A DNA stretch of 64,000 nucleotides from Clostridium sp. JN-1 (GCF_003718715.1 NZ_CP033465.1:1922001-1986000); one strand, 5' to 3'. Shown: positions 35,497-44,275, counted from the first letter of the stretch. Translations and numbers: made by a program. The notes: a model not told the origin generated them from the sequence alone.

Positions 35497-36240
35497 TTAA
35501 AATATTCCGCCATCTACTCTAATTACTTGACCTGTTATATATTTAGAACTATCTTTGCTCAAAAATAAAACAGTGTTTGCAATATCTTCCCCAGTACCAA
35601 ACTTGCCAATTGGTATCTCATCTTCTAATTCATATCTCTCGTTTTCAGTAAGCCACTTGTTCATATCTGTATCTATAACACCTGGTGCTGCTGCGTTTAC
35701 TCTTATGTTCGATGGAGCTAACTCCTTTGCCAAAGATTTTGTAAACAAGTTAATAGCTCCTTTAGTTGCAGAATAAACTACTTCACAAGAAGCTCCAATA
35801 CTCCCCCACATTGAGGATATATTTACTATTGAGCCGCTTTTCTTTGCTATCATATACTTTATTGCATTATGTGAACAATTTATTGTTCCTTTAAGATTTA
35901 TATCTATCATTTTATTCCAGTCATCTTCGTCCATATCCATAAATAAACCTACATTTGAAACTCCTGCATTATTAATTAATATGTCTATTTTTCCAAAATT
36001 ATTTATAGCCTGATCAATTAAATTTTTACTTTCTTTATAATTACTGACATCCGCTTTAAATATCATTCCATATGCTCCTATGCTTTTTATAGCACTTAAA
36101 GTCTGAACCGCTGCCTCTTTATTTTCTCTATAATTTACTACTACAGAAGCACCTTCTTTAGCAAGGGCAATAGCTATAGCTCTGCCTATTCCCCTAGAAG
36201 CACCTGTTACTACAGCCACTTTTCCCATTAAGTTATTCAA
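35497..36240 (-). CDS. Short-chain dehydrogenase/reductase, FabG-like
   Basis: A 247-residue classical SDR. Cofactor loop VVTGASRGIG, NNAG motif ILINNAGVSN, catalytic Ser in SIVNISSMWGS and the active-site pair in YSATKGAI are all present, and the C-terminus GQVIRVDGGIF is typical of FabG-type 3-oxoacyl reductases. TTG 36240 follows AAAGGAG by 12 bases and is taken as start. No fatty-acid genes are adjacent, so the substrate is open. It differs from the truncated SDR at 13798. Confidence 0.88.
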   Translation of the reverse strand: MNNLMGKVAVVTGASRGIGRAIAIALAKEGASVVVNYRENKEAAVQTLSAIKSIGAYGMIFKADVSNYKESKNLIDQAINNFGKIDILINNAGVSNVGLFMDMDEDDWNKMIDINLKGTINCSHNAIKYMIAKKSGSIVNISSMWGSIGASCEVVYSATKGAINLFTKSLAKELAPSNIRVNAAAPGVIDTDMNKWLTENERYELEDEIPIGKFGTGEDIANTVLFLSKDSSKYITGQVIRVDGGIF

Positions 36241-36480
36241 TTTAAGTTTCCACTCCTTTAAAAATACAAAATGATTTCTTTAATTATAACGATATAATAA
36301 TTGCTATCATAATTATTATATCACTTAACAGATGAACTTACATACTACTTAGTTCCACTTTTACTGTAATGTTTCCATTGATGACGTGTATCGTTTGGTT
36401 GAATTATAGTGTATAATTAAGTAAATGTTGTTTTATGTTATATATAGAAAATATATCAATTGTAAAAAAGGAGGAGATAT

Positions 36481-36786
36481 ATGAAGCATAAACATATTAA
36501 AATAATATTTATGTGTTTCATCGTTATAATAGTATACATTATATCAGATATTTTTACTCATTCAACAATTGAAAGAACTATAAGAACAGATTTATTTTTT
36601 AGAGGATATTTTGTTAAAGCATTTGAAACAGAAATTTCTAAAAGACCAATTCATGACTCTCAATATGGTGATATGTATTTTTGTACAAATCCTGCCATTG
36701 GTCCAGATTCATATAGTCTTATTAAAAAACATAAATATTCTAAAAAAATTCAATATTGGTATATTAATAACGCTGGTGGTGGATAA
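36481..36786 (+). CDS. Hypothetical membrane-anchored protein, 101 residues
   Basis: AAAGGAGGAG precedes the ATG. One N-terminal membrane segment (about residues 8-24) is followed by a basic extracytoplasmic domain containing FCTNPAIGPDSYSLIKKHKY and ending YINNAGGG. No family is recognised. It stands as a single gene with its own terminator-like hairpin. Confidence 0.6.
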   Translation: MKHKHIKIIFMCFIVIIVYIISDIFTHSTIERTIRTDLFFRGYFVKAFETEISKRPIHDSQYGDMYFCTNPAIGPDSYSLIKKHKYSKKIQYWYINNAGGG

Positions 36787-36799
36787 ACAACATTAATTA

Positions 36800-36836
36800 A
36801 AGGGTTAAATTCTGTTTTTAGCAAAGTTTAATCCTT
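36800..36836 (+). terminator. Terminator-like hairpin
   Basis: AAGGGTTAAA and TTTAATCCTT pair (one G-U) 13 bp after the stop of the hypothetical membrane-anchored protein, followed by an AT-rich run. Confidence 0.5.
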
Positions 36837-37024
36837 ATTTTAAATTATAAATAATTTGTTAATTAGTCTTTCTTAATACTGCAAAAATTCAAGTTATGCT
36901 ATATAATTATCTAAAACTGCAGTGTACTATTACATAAACTTAAATTAAAATAGTGGAAACAATTTATAACTTCTTATTCATCAAAGACTTACTTATACAA
37001 AATTAATTTAAGGAGTTGATTATT

Positions 37025-37411
37025 TTGAAAAACGTTTTAAACAAACTTTCTTATTATTTTAGAGAAAGTTATGGTATTGATAAGCTTTCCACTCACCTAT
37101 ATATTGGTGGATTAATTTTATCACTATTTAAACATACAGCTGCATTAGGATTTGTGTTTTTCATATATGCCACATGGAGATGTCTTTCTAAAAATAAATA
37201 TAAGAGATATAATGAGTTACAAGCTTATGAAAATTTTATCTTACCAATAGCTAAAAGGTTCAGTAAATTTAAATATTCTATGAATGATCATAAATACTAT
37301 AAAATATTTAAATGTCCCAATTGTTCACAAAAATTAAGAGTCCCTAAACATAAAGGAAGAATAACCATAACCTGTAATGCTTGCGGCACTTCCTTTAAGA
37401 AAAAATCTTAG
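37025..37411 (+). CDS. Small membrane protein with C-terminal zinc ribbon
   Basis: About 128 residues starting at TTG 37025 behind AAGGAG. A central hydrophobic region (about residues 26-54) is followed by a C-terminal zinc ribbon, CPNCSQKLRVPKHKGRITITC...CNAC, with two CxxC knuckles. Such small membrane zinc-ribbon proteins occur widely in Firmicutes without known function. It lies 61 bp upstream of the second cardiolipin synthase in the same direction. Confidence 0.75.
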   Translation: MKNVLNKLSYYFRESYGIDKLSTHLYIGGLILSLFKHTAALGFVFFIYATWRCLSKNKYKRYNELQAYENFILPIAKRFSKFKYSMNDHKYYKIFKCPNCSQKLRVPKHKGRITITCNACGTSFKKKS

Positions 37412-37472
37412 CACTTTTGATTTATTGTAACTATAATAAAATATAATAGTAATTCAAAAGTAGGTGCTAATA

Positions 37473-38996
37473 TTGAGTGAAAGAAGAATATTTACTTCAG
37501 TTTTAAAACTTATAATTTTAATATTTTGGATAGTATTTCAGTTTGTATTTATGGCACTGATTTATAATACATTTCATGTATTTTCTTTATATTACTTTGC
37601 CTTCTTCGAGGTTATAAGTATTCTTTGCGTAATTCACTTAAATTACAAAGACGAAAATACATCTTATAAAATTAGCTGGATTCTTTTAATACTGCTGATT
37701 CCTGTAGTAGGAGTTATTGTCTACATCTTGGCTAGAATTGGGATAATGTATACTTTGAATAAAATTAATAAAATGAACGTAAATGAAAACATATTTCCCG
37801 ATGAAGACGAAGAAATGCTTTATTCTTTAAAAAAAGAAAATAAAGTAAGATACAATGAAACAAGACTTATTAAAAATGTCAGTAATTGTGTAACTTACTC
37901 AAACACAAAGATTGAATATTTTTCCTCAGGAGAAGATATGTATAAAAGACTCCTTGTAGAATTAAAAAAAGCAAAAAAGTTTATCTTCTTAGAATACTTT
38001 ATAATTTCGGAAAGTAAAATGTGGGACGAAATTTTTAAAATTTTAAAAGAAAAAGCCAATAGTGGAGTAGAAGTAAGAATTTTAGTAGATTACGTGGGCT
38101 CTCTATTTGTTTTTCCAAGTGGTTTAAAAAAATCAGCTAAGTCAAATAATATAAAATTAAAAGTTTTTAATCCTTTTAAAATAATTTTAGATCTTATGTT
38201 AAATTACAGGGATCACAGAAAAGTAACAATAATCGATGGAAAAGTTGCCTTTAATGGAGGATTTAATATAGGCGACGAATATATAAATTCATATAAGAAA
38301 TATGGATATTGGAAAGATATGTCTACATGTTTACAGGGGCAAGCAGTTTACAGCTTTACCGCAATGTTCCTAGAAATGTGGCAATCTATAACCAAAGAAA
38401 AAGAAGATTTTGAGAAATATAAAGTTGCAGCCAAGCCAGAAAAAAGTCAAGGTATTGTAGTTCCTTATGACAGCGGCCCTACAAAACGCGATGATATTGC
38501 AGAAGATGTGTATTTAAGTATTATAAATAGTGCTAAAGACTATATTTATATCACAACTCCATATTTGATAATAGGCTATGAAATGTTACTTGCTTTATCT
38601 CTAGCAGCTAAAAAAGGGGTTGATGTAAGAATAATAACTCCTTTTATTCCAGATAAAAAAGTCATACAGATTTTGACTAGATCTCATTATGATAAATTGC
38701 TTGAAGCCGGAGTAAAAATATATGAATATACACCGGGATTTATTCATGGAAAAACATTTCTATCTGATGATGAATGTGCAGTAGTTGGAACTATAAATAT
38801 GGATTATAGAAGTTTATACTTACATTTTGAATGTGCAACTTATATGTATAATGTTCCCATAATAAAAGATATTCATGAGGATTTTATTAAAACTCTAGAA
38901 GTATCACACAGAATAGATAAAGATGTTTGGGAAAAAAGAAGTTTTCTAAAGAAGGTTATTGAATCTATTCTAAGAATGTTTGCTCCACTAGCATAA
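37473..38996 (+). CDS. cls: Cardiolipin synthase (second copy)
   Basis: A 507-residue cardiolipin synthase with two or three N-terminal membrane helices and both HKD motifs: DHRKVTIIDGKVAFNGGFN (about residues 246-264) and HGKTFLSDDECAVVGTINMD (about 424-443). TTG 37473 is preceded by AGGTG at good spacing; the GTG at 37464 would be part of that site. It is clearly diverged from the copy at 19138, so the two are old paralogues. A strong bidirectional terminator follows. Confidence 0.92.
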   Translation: MSERRIFTSVLKLIILIFWIVFQFVFMALIYNTFHVFSLYYFAFFEVISILCVIHLNYKDENTSYKISWILLILLIPVVGVIVYILARIGIMYTLNKINKMNVNENIFPDEDEEMLYSLKKENKVRYNETRLIKNVSNCVTYSNTKIEYFSSGEDMYKRLLVELKKAKKFIFLEYFIISESKMWDEIFKILKEKANSGVEVRILVDYVGSLFVFPSGLKKSAKSNNIKLKVFNPFKIILDLMLNYRDHRKVTIIDGKVAFNGGFNIGDEYINSYKKYGYWKDMSTCLQGQAVYSFTAMFLEMWQSITKEKEDFEKYKVAAKPEKSQGIVVPYDSGPTKRDDIAEDVYLSIINSAKDYIYITTPYLIIGYEMLLALSLAAKKGVDVRIITPFIPDKKVIQILTRSHYDKLLEAGVKIYEYTPGFIHGKTFLSDDECAVVGTINMDYRSLYLHFECATYMYNVPIIKDIHEDFIKTLEVSHRIDKDVWEKRSFLKKVIESILRMFAPLA

Positions 38997-39028
38997 ACAA
39001 CTATATAAAGCTATGAAATATAATCATG

Positions 39029-39080
39029 CACGAAGAACGTACCTAGATTTGTGTAAATCAAATCTAGGTACGTTCTCGTG
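39029..39080. terminator. Strong bidirectional terminator overlapping the acetyltransferase stop codon
   Basis: GAACGTACCTAGATTTG (39035-39051) and CAAATCTAGGTACGTTC (39059-39075) pair perfectly over a 7-base loop; CACGA/TCGTG extends the stem. The convergent acetyltransferase ends at 39064, so its last codons and stop lie inside the right arm. Confidence 0.85.
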
Positions 39081-39618
39081 GATTTATTATTCCATACATT
39101 ACTTCATCACAAATTCCCGTATTATTTCTACCTGCTTTTATTCCTGTTCCTTCATATTTCATTCCACATTTAATCATTACTTTACCCGAATTAGAATTAA
39201 GTAAATCATGCTTTGCCTCTATACGATTAGCCCCCACTTCTTGAAAGAAAAATTTTATTAAAGCTTTAAGTGCTTCTGAAGTTATACCTTGATTCCAATA
39301 TTTGCGTCCAATGCAATAACCTATTTCTACAGCTTCTATATTTTCCCTATAGTTAACTACACCAATACTACCAATCGCTTCTCCTATGCTTTTAAACTCA
39401 ATGCACCATTGGTAGTTTTTATCACTTGCATAATCTTTTATCCATGTGTCAATTACTTTGCGACTTACTTCTAAATCTTTATGAGTTGGCCAACTTAAAA
39501 ATTTGGTTACTTCATCATCACTTGCCCAATTTTTATACATATCATCTGTATCTGATAATGTAAATTTTCGTAATATCAATCTTTCCGTTTCTATCTTTAC
39601 TGTTCCTAAATTTTTCAT
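39064..39618 (-). CDS. GNAT-family N-acetyltransferase, RimJ/RimL type
   Basis: A 184-residue acetyltransferase. TERLILRKFTLSDTDDMY at the N-terminus, the acetyl-CoA loop region YCIGRKYWNQGITSEAL and NSNSGKVMIKCGMKYEG are typical of the RimJ/RimL branch that acetylates protein N-termini or small amines. AAAGGAG precedes the ATG. The last residues, NPRERT, are encoded within the terminator stem shared with cls, so the C-terminus is constrained by that structure. Confidence 0.9.
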   Translation of the reverse strand: MKNLGTVKIETERLILRKFTLSDTDDMYKNWASDDEVTKFLSWPTHKDLEVSRKVIDTWIKDYASDKNYQWCIEFKSIGEAIGSIGVVNYRENIEAVEIGYCIGRKYWNQGITSEALKALIKFFFQEVGANRIEAKHDLLNSNSGKVMIKCGMKYEGTGIKAGRNNTGICDEVMYGIINPRERT

Positions 39619-39795
39619 ACGAAACTCCTTTACAATTAAATTACAATTTTATAATGACTCCAAAATCTTAGTTGTCACATCTTTTAAGAAATATAAAAAT
39701 ACAACCTATCTATCGTAAATTTGTAATACATCAACATAATCCTTGTATTATGAACACACAAACACAACTATATTCAAAGAATTATATTAATGTAA

Positions 39796-40176
39796 TCACA
39801 TCTCTTTATGATATTTAGAGAAGTATACAATGTAAACCATAAAAATAAATACATATGCTGAAATTGTAAGTAAGATCACAAATGAATTTGATTTTAACAA
39901 AATATATATAATTGTAATAATACTAAATACTATTCCCATAATATCAAATGCCTTAGCTTTAGCCATATTTTCAATTCTAATATTTCTTTCATCTTCATCT
40001 ATTTTCTTAGCAAAAAATTTTTGATATATGGAATTAACAACTAAAGATACACACATTGCCATAAGAATTATATACTTAGTTTTCAATGTATATCCACCTA
40101 TAAAAAATAGACCAATTAACGATCCGAGTAGCATTACCGCTACTATTGCAATAGATATATAATTAGAAACTTTCAT
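39796..40176 (-). CDS. Membrane protein, DUF2178-like
   Basis: A 126-residue protein with four hydrophobic segments in two pairs, separated by a charged KKIDEDERNIRIENMAKAKAF motif typical of DUF2178-like proteins that accompany small XRE regulators. It is the third gene of a minus-strand set with that regulator and another small membrane protein. Confidence 0.72.
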   Translation of the reverse strand: MKVSNYISIAIVAVMLLGSLIGLFFIGGYTLKTKYIILMAMCVSLVVNSIYQKFFAKKIDEDERNIRIENMAKAKAFDIMGIVFSIITIIYILLKSNSFVILLTISAYVFIFMVYIVYFSKYHKEM

Positions 40177-40194
40177 TTTATAATATTCCCCCTA

Positions 40195-40389
40195 TTAATC
40201 ACAAAGTGTAAATAATTCATCTACTGTAGTATTTAATAATTTAGCTAGTTTCATAGCTAACTCTAACGTAGGATTGTATTTATTATTTTCAATAGCATTT
40301 ATAGTTTGTCTCGTTACATTTAAAGCATTTGCCACATCTTCCTGTCTAAGCCCAAGTTGTTTTCGTAAAACTTTTATGTTATTTTTCAT
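40195..40389 (-). CDS. XRE-family transcriptional regulator, 64 residues
   Basis: A minimal helix-turn-helix protein: MKNNIKVLRKQLGLRQEDVA, then NVTRQTINAIENNKYNPTL and a short C-terminus. ATG 40389 overlaps the end of the preceding gene by 11 bp. The YozG-like small XRE proteins repress their own operons, and a strong inverted repeat lies at the operon promoter. Confidence 0.88.
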   Translation of the reverse strand: MKNNIKVLRKQLGLRQEDVANALNVTRQTINAIENNKYNPTLELAMKLAKLLNTTVDELFTLCD

Positions 40390-40594
40390 TTCTACCAATC
40401 TTCCATTTCAAAAAATATTCAACTGCCATTAAAATAATATTCTGAGTTACTATAAGAAAACTAATTACTTCAAATTCTTTTCCATGAGTGACATTGTATA
40501 TCATCCAAATTGCCAAAAATATAATAGTATAAGCCCAAGCAAATTTTATCGCCTTTAAGCTAATACTCATTTCCATTTCATCCATTTTCCTCAT
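40379..40594 (-). CDS. Small two-helix membrane protein, 71 residues
   Basis: Begins MRKMDEMEMSISLKAIKFAW, followed by two membrane segments and ending KWKIGRNEK. It is the first gene of the XRE operon and overlaps the regulator start. Pairing of small membrane proteins with this type of XRE regulator is common in Clostridium and Bacillus, but the role is not known. Confidence 0.7.
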   Translation of the reverse strand: MRKMDEMEMSISLKAIKFAWAYTIIFLAIWMIYNVTHGKEFEVISFLIVTQNIILMAVEYFLKWKIGRNEK

Positions 40595-40628
40595 AATAAT
40601 TTCGCTCCACTTAAATTTAATATAGGCC

Positions 40629-40687
40629 TTAAAATGTAAAAAACATCTTACATTTTAATTTTAACAATTAATAAGGGCAAATGTCAA
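40629..40687 (-). promoter_or_regulatory. Promoter and inverted-repeat operator of the XRE operon
   Basis: TTGACA on the minus strand (40687-40682), 17 bases, TTAAAA (40664-40659). Immediately downstream TTAAAATGTAA (40629-40639) and TTACATTTTAA (40648-40658) form a perfect 11-bp inverted repeat with an 8-base spacer over the likely start site. A third TTTACATTTTTA half lies upstream near 40695. This is the expected layout for autorepression by the XRE protein. Confidence 0.65.
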
Positions 40688-40808
40688 TATCTTTTTACAT
40701 TTTTATATATAATATCAATGAAATGAATAGAAATAAAAATGTCATTAAATACTGCATTATTAATTTATCAAATAATATCTGTACATTCAGATTTGTTGAT
40801 TTATTCGC

Positions 40809-40907
40809 CTAAATTTCAAAATCCCCCCTAGTTCTCGCAAACTCGCTTAATCTCTTGATGCCCCTCTCAATAAGCCATAATTTCGGGTAATAAAAAACAG
40901 AGTATTT
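40809..40907 (-). pseudogene. Unidentified gene remnant (C-terminal end)
   Basis: An open run of 32 codons without a start (preceded in frame by a stop) ends in a protein-like tail: YYPKLWLIERGIKRLSEFA... then RTRGDFEI and stop. No ribosome site or promoter is seen. It looks like the end of a lost gene; the family is not recognised. The surrounding 40690-40960 has no other support for a gene. Confidence 0.35.
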
Positions 40908-40961
40908 CTACCCTGGTATTTATTGCTTGATCTTTTATATTAAAGTATAGCTTCCTGCTTA

Positions 40962-41153
40962 CTATCCCATCACCATATCCACAAGTTGTTCCTGCGAGCA
41001 ATGAGCTACCATATCGGGTGCTACTTCAATAGACCAATCAAGTCCTGATTCAGCAACAAGCTTTTCAGAAACCTTTTTATCAAAGCCATAAATTTTCATT
41101 ATGCCTTCTATTGTTGCTTTAAAAATCATTTCTTTAAATTCAGTCATGTTCAT
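40962..41153 (-). CDS. Hypothetical 63-residue protein
   Basis: A small acidic protein, MNMTEFKEMIFKATIEG..., with a helical core and ending EQLVDMVMG. GTGAGGTGTGAG precedes the ATG. It follows an apparent ORF remnant (41165-41290) by 11 bp as if once part of an operon. No family is recognised. Confidence 0.5.
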   Translation of the reverse strand: MNMTEFKEMIFKATIEGIMKIYGFDKKVSEKLVAESGLDWSIEVAPDMVAHCSQEQLVDMVMG

Positions 41154-41164
41154 TTACTCACACC

Positions 41165-41290
41165 TCACTTTATTCTATTAATTATATCCTCATTACATTC
41201 TATTTTATTGGTAATCTGTGTCATAGTACCGTCTGCACTATAATTATAAACATTATCTTCACCAATAATTTTTATAGCTTCTTCTACAAT
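41165..41290 (-). pseudogene. N-terminally truncated ORF upstream of the 63-residue protein
   Basis: A 41-codon open run begins right after an in-frame stop and reads IVEEAIKIIGEDNVYNY... to TGA at 41165, with no usable start codon except an internal ATG. The sequence is protein-like. It is coupled by position to the intact small gene downstream. Probably the remaining end of a gene cut by a rearrangement. Confidence 0.35.
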
Positions 41291-41340
41291 TTATGCTGCA
41301 CTAAAATAAATTCAAACTCACAGCCCCTCATCGGCTAGCT

Positions 41341-41490
41341 TTAGATTAATTTAATTACATCAATAAAAGCCCACAAAAATATGTATTTCAAGGAACTACC
41401 GTCCATAAAACCATCAAATGAGGAAATAATTAAGGATATATAATTCACTTGATTACCAAATATTGTGGCAGATTTGCATATATGATTTAT
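41341..41490 (-). pseudogene. Truncated gene end abutting repeat B, paralogous to the remnant at 13600-13728
   Basis: About 50 codons remain open from the edge of the family-B element down to TAA at 41341. They include NYISLIISSFDGFMDG and SLKYIFLWAFIDVIKLI. The pattern suits the C-terminal helices of a TetR-type regulator, but this is weak. The frame runs out within the repeat, so the repeat appears to replace the 5' part of the gene. Confidence 0.45.
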
Positions 41491-41495
41491 AAGAA

Positions 41496-41785
41496 AAAAC
41501 TTAATTCATACGCAGATATATATATGTAAAGTGAAAGCACATTTAAAAAGTTTTTTATGCAAGTCTTAGTGAAGTATTTTAGAAAATTTTAGAAGATTAA
41601 ATATTGGTTAAAGGTCTAAATGACCTTTAACGAGCGACTTATCAATGGTAATTGATAAGTTAGTCCGACTGAGCTTGCGAGTTTATTTAATCTTCTTAAA
41701 TTTTCAAAATACAAACTTTAGACTTGCTAAAACTTTTTAACGTGCTGAACTTTACATATATATCTCGGAGTATGAATTAAGTTTG
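41496..41785. repeat. Dispersed repeat family B, full 290-bp near-palindromic form
   Basis: The ends AACTTAATTCATAC (41498-41511) and GTATGAATTAAGTT (41770-41783) are exact inverted repeats. Homology between the arms continues inward in blocks (ATATATATGTAAAGT/AACTTTACATATATAT, AAAAAGTTTT/AAAACTTTTT, GCAAGTCT/AGACTTGC, AGAAGATTAAATA/TTTAATCTTCT). The centre carries two smaller perfect hairpins, TTAAAGGTC/GACCTTTAA (41608-41630) and ACTTATCAAT/ATTGATAAGT (41637-41660). No ORF is present, so it resembles a MITE-like element. Confidence 0.8.
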
Positions 41786-41856
41786 GAATTATAAACCACA
41801 TATGCCGACCACAATATTTGATACACAGTATATGCAAATTACATACTGCAGTTATT

Positions 41857-42501
41857 TTACCTGATTACATTCATCTTTGCTATGAGAAACATAGTCTTCA
41901 TACCAAGACCTGTAAACTTTTCCTCATACTCTGTAAAAACATTTTTATTAAATCCACTGTTATGCAAATCATATGTTAAATACTTTATAGTAAAGTCATT
42001 TTCACGAAAATATTCTAATGATTCATTAAAAAGTTCCTCATTATCTGTTTTAAACCATATTTCGCTTGATAATTTTAAAAACTTCCTGTATTTATTTAAA
42101 AATACTGTATGAGTGAGTCTTCTATTTTTATGTCTCCTCTTAGGCCATGGATTACAAAAATTTATGTATATCCTGCTCACTTCATTTTTATCAAAAATAT
42201 CTTCAATATTACCTATATTCATTGGTACTATTCTAGCATTTTCAATTTTAGATTCTTTGAGTTTTTTAAGTGCATATATCAAGACTTCATCTTTTAAATC
42301 AATTCCTACGTAGTTTATATCCTTATTATTTTCTGCATTAGTAACTAAGAACTTACCTCTTCCACAGCCGAGTTCTAAATATATATCATTATTGTTTTTA
42401 AATTCTTCATGCCACAGTCCCTTTTTTTGAGCAGGATTTATGATAGTTAAATGACTAGCTTCCATCTCCGGTCTAGCCCACCACTTTTTTCTAAGTCTCA
42501 T
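41857..42501 (-). CDS. trmB: tRNA (guanine-N7-)-methyltransferase
   Basis: A 214-residue SAM-dependent methyltransferase that makes 7-methylguanosine at position 46 of tRNA. The start [14 protein letters not shown], the SAM loop [10 protein letters not shown], the YVGIDLK segment and [16 protein letters not shown] are diagnostic of TrmB. Length is that of the family. It is followed leftward by the 290-bp repeat and preceded by a site-2 protease gene with a 49-bp gap. Confidence 0.96.
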   Translation of the reverse strand: MRLRKKWWARPEMEASHLTIINPAQKKGLWHEEFKNNNDIYLELGCGRGKFLVTNAENNKDINYVGIDLKDEVLIYALKKLKESKIENARIVPMNIGNIEDIFDKNEVSRIYINFCNPWPKRRHKNRRLTHTVFLNKYRKFLKLSSEIWFKTDNEELFNESLEYFRENDFTIKYLTYDLHNSGFNKNVFTEYEEKFTGLGMKTMFLIAKMNVIR

Positions 42502-42550
42502 ATTATAAAATATTCTCCTTTATTACACTAATATTTGCTGCGTTTTTTAC

Positions 42551-43195
42551 TTATATTATTAAATTTACAATTTTCATAAATAAACTATATAAAAGTGCTG
42601 AAGGAACTCCAACTATATAATTAGCCAAAGGAGTAGCTATAAAAATCAATAATATTATAAGTTGATATCTATATAGTGTATCTGAAATTTTGAAATAAGT
42701 TGAAGGAAATAAGTCCCTCAAAATATGAAAACCATCTAAACCTGGTATAGGTATTAAGTTAAATACGAAAAGCATGCAGTTAATACTTACAACAGCTGAA
42801 AATATACTTATAATTATACTGTACAGCGTTGGAATATTAGTAAATAAAATTGCACCAAACTTAGCTATTACGCCAACAATCACTGCTCCAACAAATGCCA
42901 GTATTAAATTGGCAAGAGGTCCTGCAAAAGAAACCTTTAAATCATCTTTATACCTGTTCTTTAATGCACCTGGATTTGTTTCTACAGGCTTAGCCCATCC
43001 AAAACCAACCAATATAATCATCAAAAATCCTAGTATATCTATATGAACAAAAGGATTTAAAGTAAGCCTTCCTTGAAATTTAGGAGTTTTATCCCCAAGC
43101 CTATCTGCAGCTAATGCATGAGCATATTCATGAAAAGTCAACCCTATTAGTACAGCAGGTATTATAAGTATTTTTTGTAGTAACCAATTGTTCAA
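42551..43195 (-). CDS. Site-2 protease family membrane metalloprotease (M50)
   Basis: About 214 residues with six membrane segments. The zinc motif LTFHEYAHALAAD near the N-terminus and NLIPIPGLDGFHIL with the third ligand Asp are the M50 hallmarks. This short form without PDZ domain belongs to the Rv2869/YwhC-like branch of site-2 proteases. TTG 43195 is chosen because the GAAGGG site abuts the ATG at 43204. Natural substrate unknown; such enzymes cut transmembrane segments of regulators. Confidence 0.88.
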   Translation of the reverse strand: MNNWLLQKILIIPAVLIGLTFHEYAHALAADRLGDKTPKFQGRLTLNPFVHIDILGFLMIILVGFGWAKPVETNPGALKNRYKDDLKVSFAGPLANLILAFVGAVIVGVIAKFGAILFTNIPTLYSIIISIFSAVVSINCMLFVFNLIPIPGLDGFHILRDLFPSTYFKISDTLYRYQLIILLIFIATPLANYIVGVPSALLYSLFMKIVNLII

Positions 43196-43218
43196 TAAAA
43201 TCATCCCTTCTTAAATGT

Positions 43219-44247
43219 TTAATCAATTGAGGTCTTCAATAACTTTCCATCACTTACTGAAGCAATTCCATTATCATATATCTGTATAAATGTACCTGGA
43301 TATTTATATTGTTTCCCATTTTTCATTTCTGTTACAATTCCCTTAAAATTATCATTTACATATATATTTCCTTGACTATTCACATATATATCATTTTTAT
43401 CAAATGGACTGTTTAAATCTATAGATTTAAAATTGCTTGTGTTTTCTTTAATATTTCCATAAAATATTTTAGAAACCTTATCTCCGTCTGATTCACCTAT
43501 ATATATATTATCATCATCATCTATTCCAAGCAGGGAAGGATTATCTACTCCATCTACGTCAATAGATTGTTCTTGATCTGTTGCATATATCTTATGATAA
43601 GTTAAATCTTCATATACTAACTTATCCTCATGAGGTATTATTTCTATGTTTCCTATCATATATGCCTTTGTTTCAACCTTTTTTAATTCTTTCATTACAT
43701 TTATCCAATATATGCTGCTTCTTTTTCCACTGTTAGCTACTTTTACATATATAACATTTGTAAGTGGCGACGCTTGTATATCTTCAACTTCTGAATTTTT
43801 ATCAGCCCAATCCAATTCTTTTATGTCTTCTTTTACATTTTTATCAACATCATAATAAGCTAATGTAAGATTAGATTCAAGTTTTAAATTAGATTTTTCT
43901 GCTATAAGCATTCTATTTCTATTTGGAATCCATTTGTAAAATGATACCTGTGTATCGCTGCCAAAGTCTACATTTTTTTGCTGTCCGTTTTTAGTATCTA
44001 TTACCTTTAAACCATCATCAGTATAATATGCTGCAAATCTTCCATCATAAGATAAACTTATATTTTTAGCTTCATCAGGTATATCAATTTTTATTTCTGG
44101 ACTTTTAGTTGTCTTTTTAACTATTTTCTTAGTCTTTATAGGAGCTGTATCCGAAGTTAAAATATAATTATTTGCATAAAAAAGTCCAGACATCTGCAAA
44201 GTCAGTGATATGACAACCCACAGCACAATTTTTTTAAAAACCTTCAT
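43219..44247 (-). CDS. Membrane-anchored propeller-like protein (DPP-IV N-domain/WD-like)
   Basis: A 342-residue protein with one N-terminal membrane helix and an extracytoplasmic beta-propeller-like domain (repeats such as NISLSYDGRFAAYYTDDGLKV, SFYKWIPNRNRMLIAE, NIYVNDNFKGIV). A linker rich in Lys and Thr follows the anchor. It has no catalytic Ser module. It lies between a phosphodiester glycosidase and the site-2 protease, all co-directional with short gaps, and probably works in the envelope. Exact role unknown. Confidence 0.75.
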   Translation of the reverse strand: MKVFKKIVLWVVISLTLQMSGLFYANNYILTSDTAPIKTKKIVKKTTKSPEIKIDIPDEAKNISLSYDGRFAAYYTDDGLKVIDTKNGQQKNVDFGSDTQVSFYKWIPNRNRMLIAEKSNLKLESNLTLAYYDVDKNVKEDIKELDWADKNSEVEDIQASPLTNVIYVKVANSGKRSSIYWINVMKELKKVETKAYMIGNIEIIPHEDKLVYEDLTYHKIYATDQEQSIDVDGVDNPSLLGIDDDDNIYIGESDGDKVSKIFYGNIKENTSNFKSIDLNSPFDKNDIYVNSQGNIYVNDNFKGIVTEMKNGKQYKYPGTFIQIYDNGIASVSDGKLLKTSID

Positions 44248-44275
44248 CTTGAATTCTCCTTCATATACATTTTAG

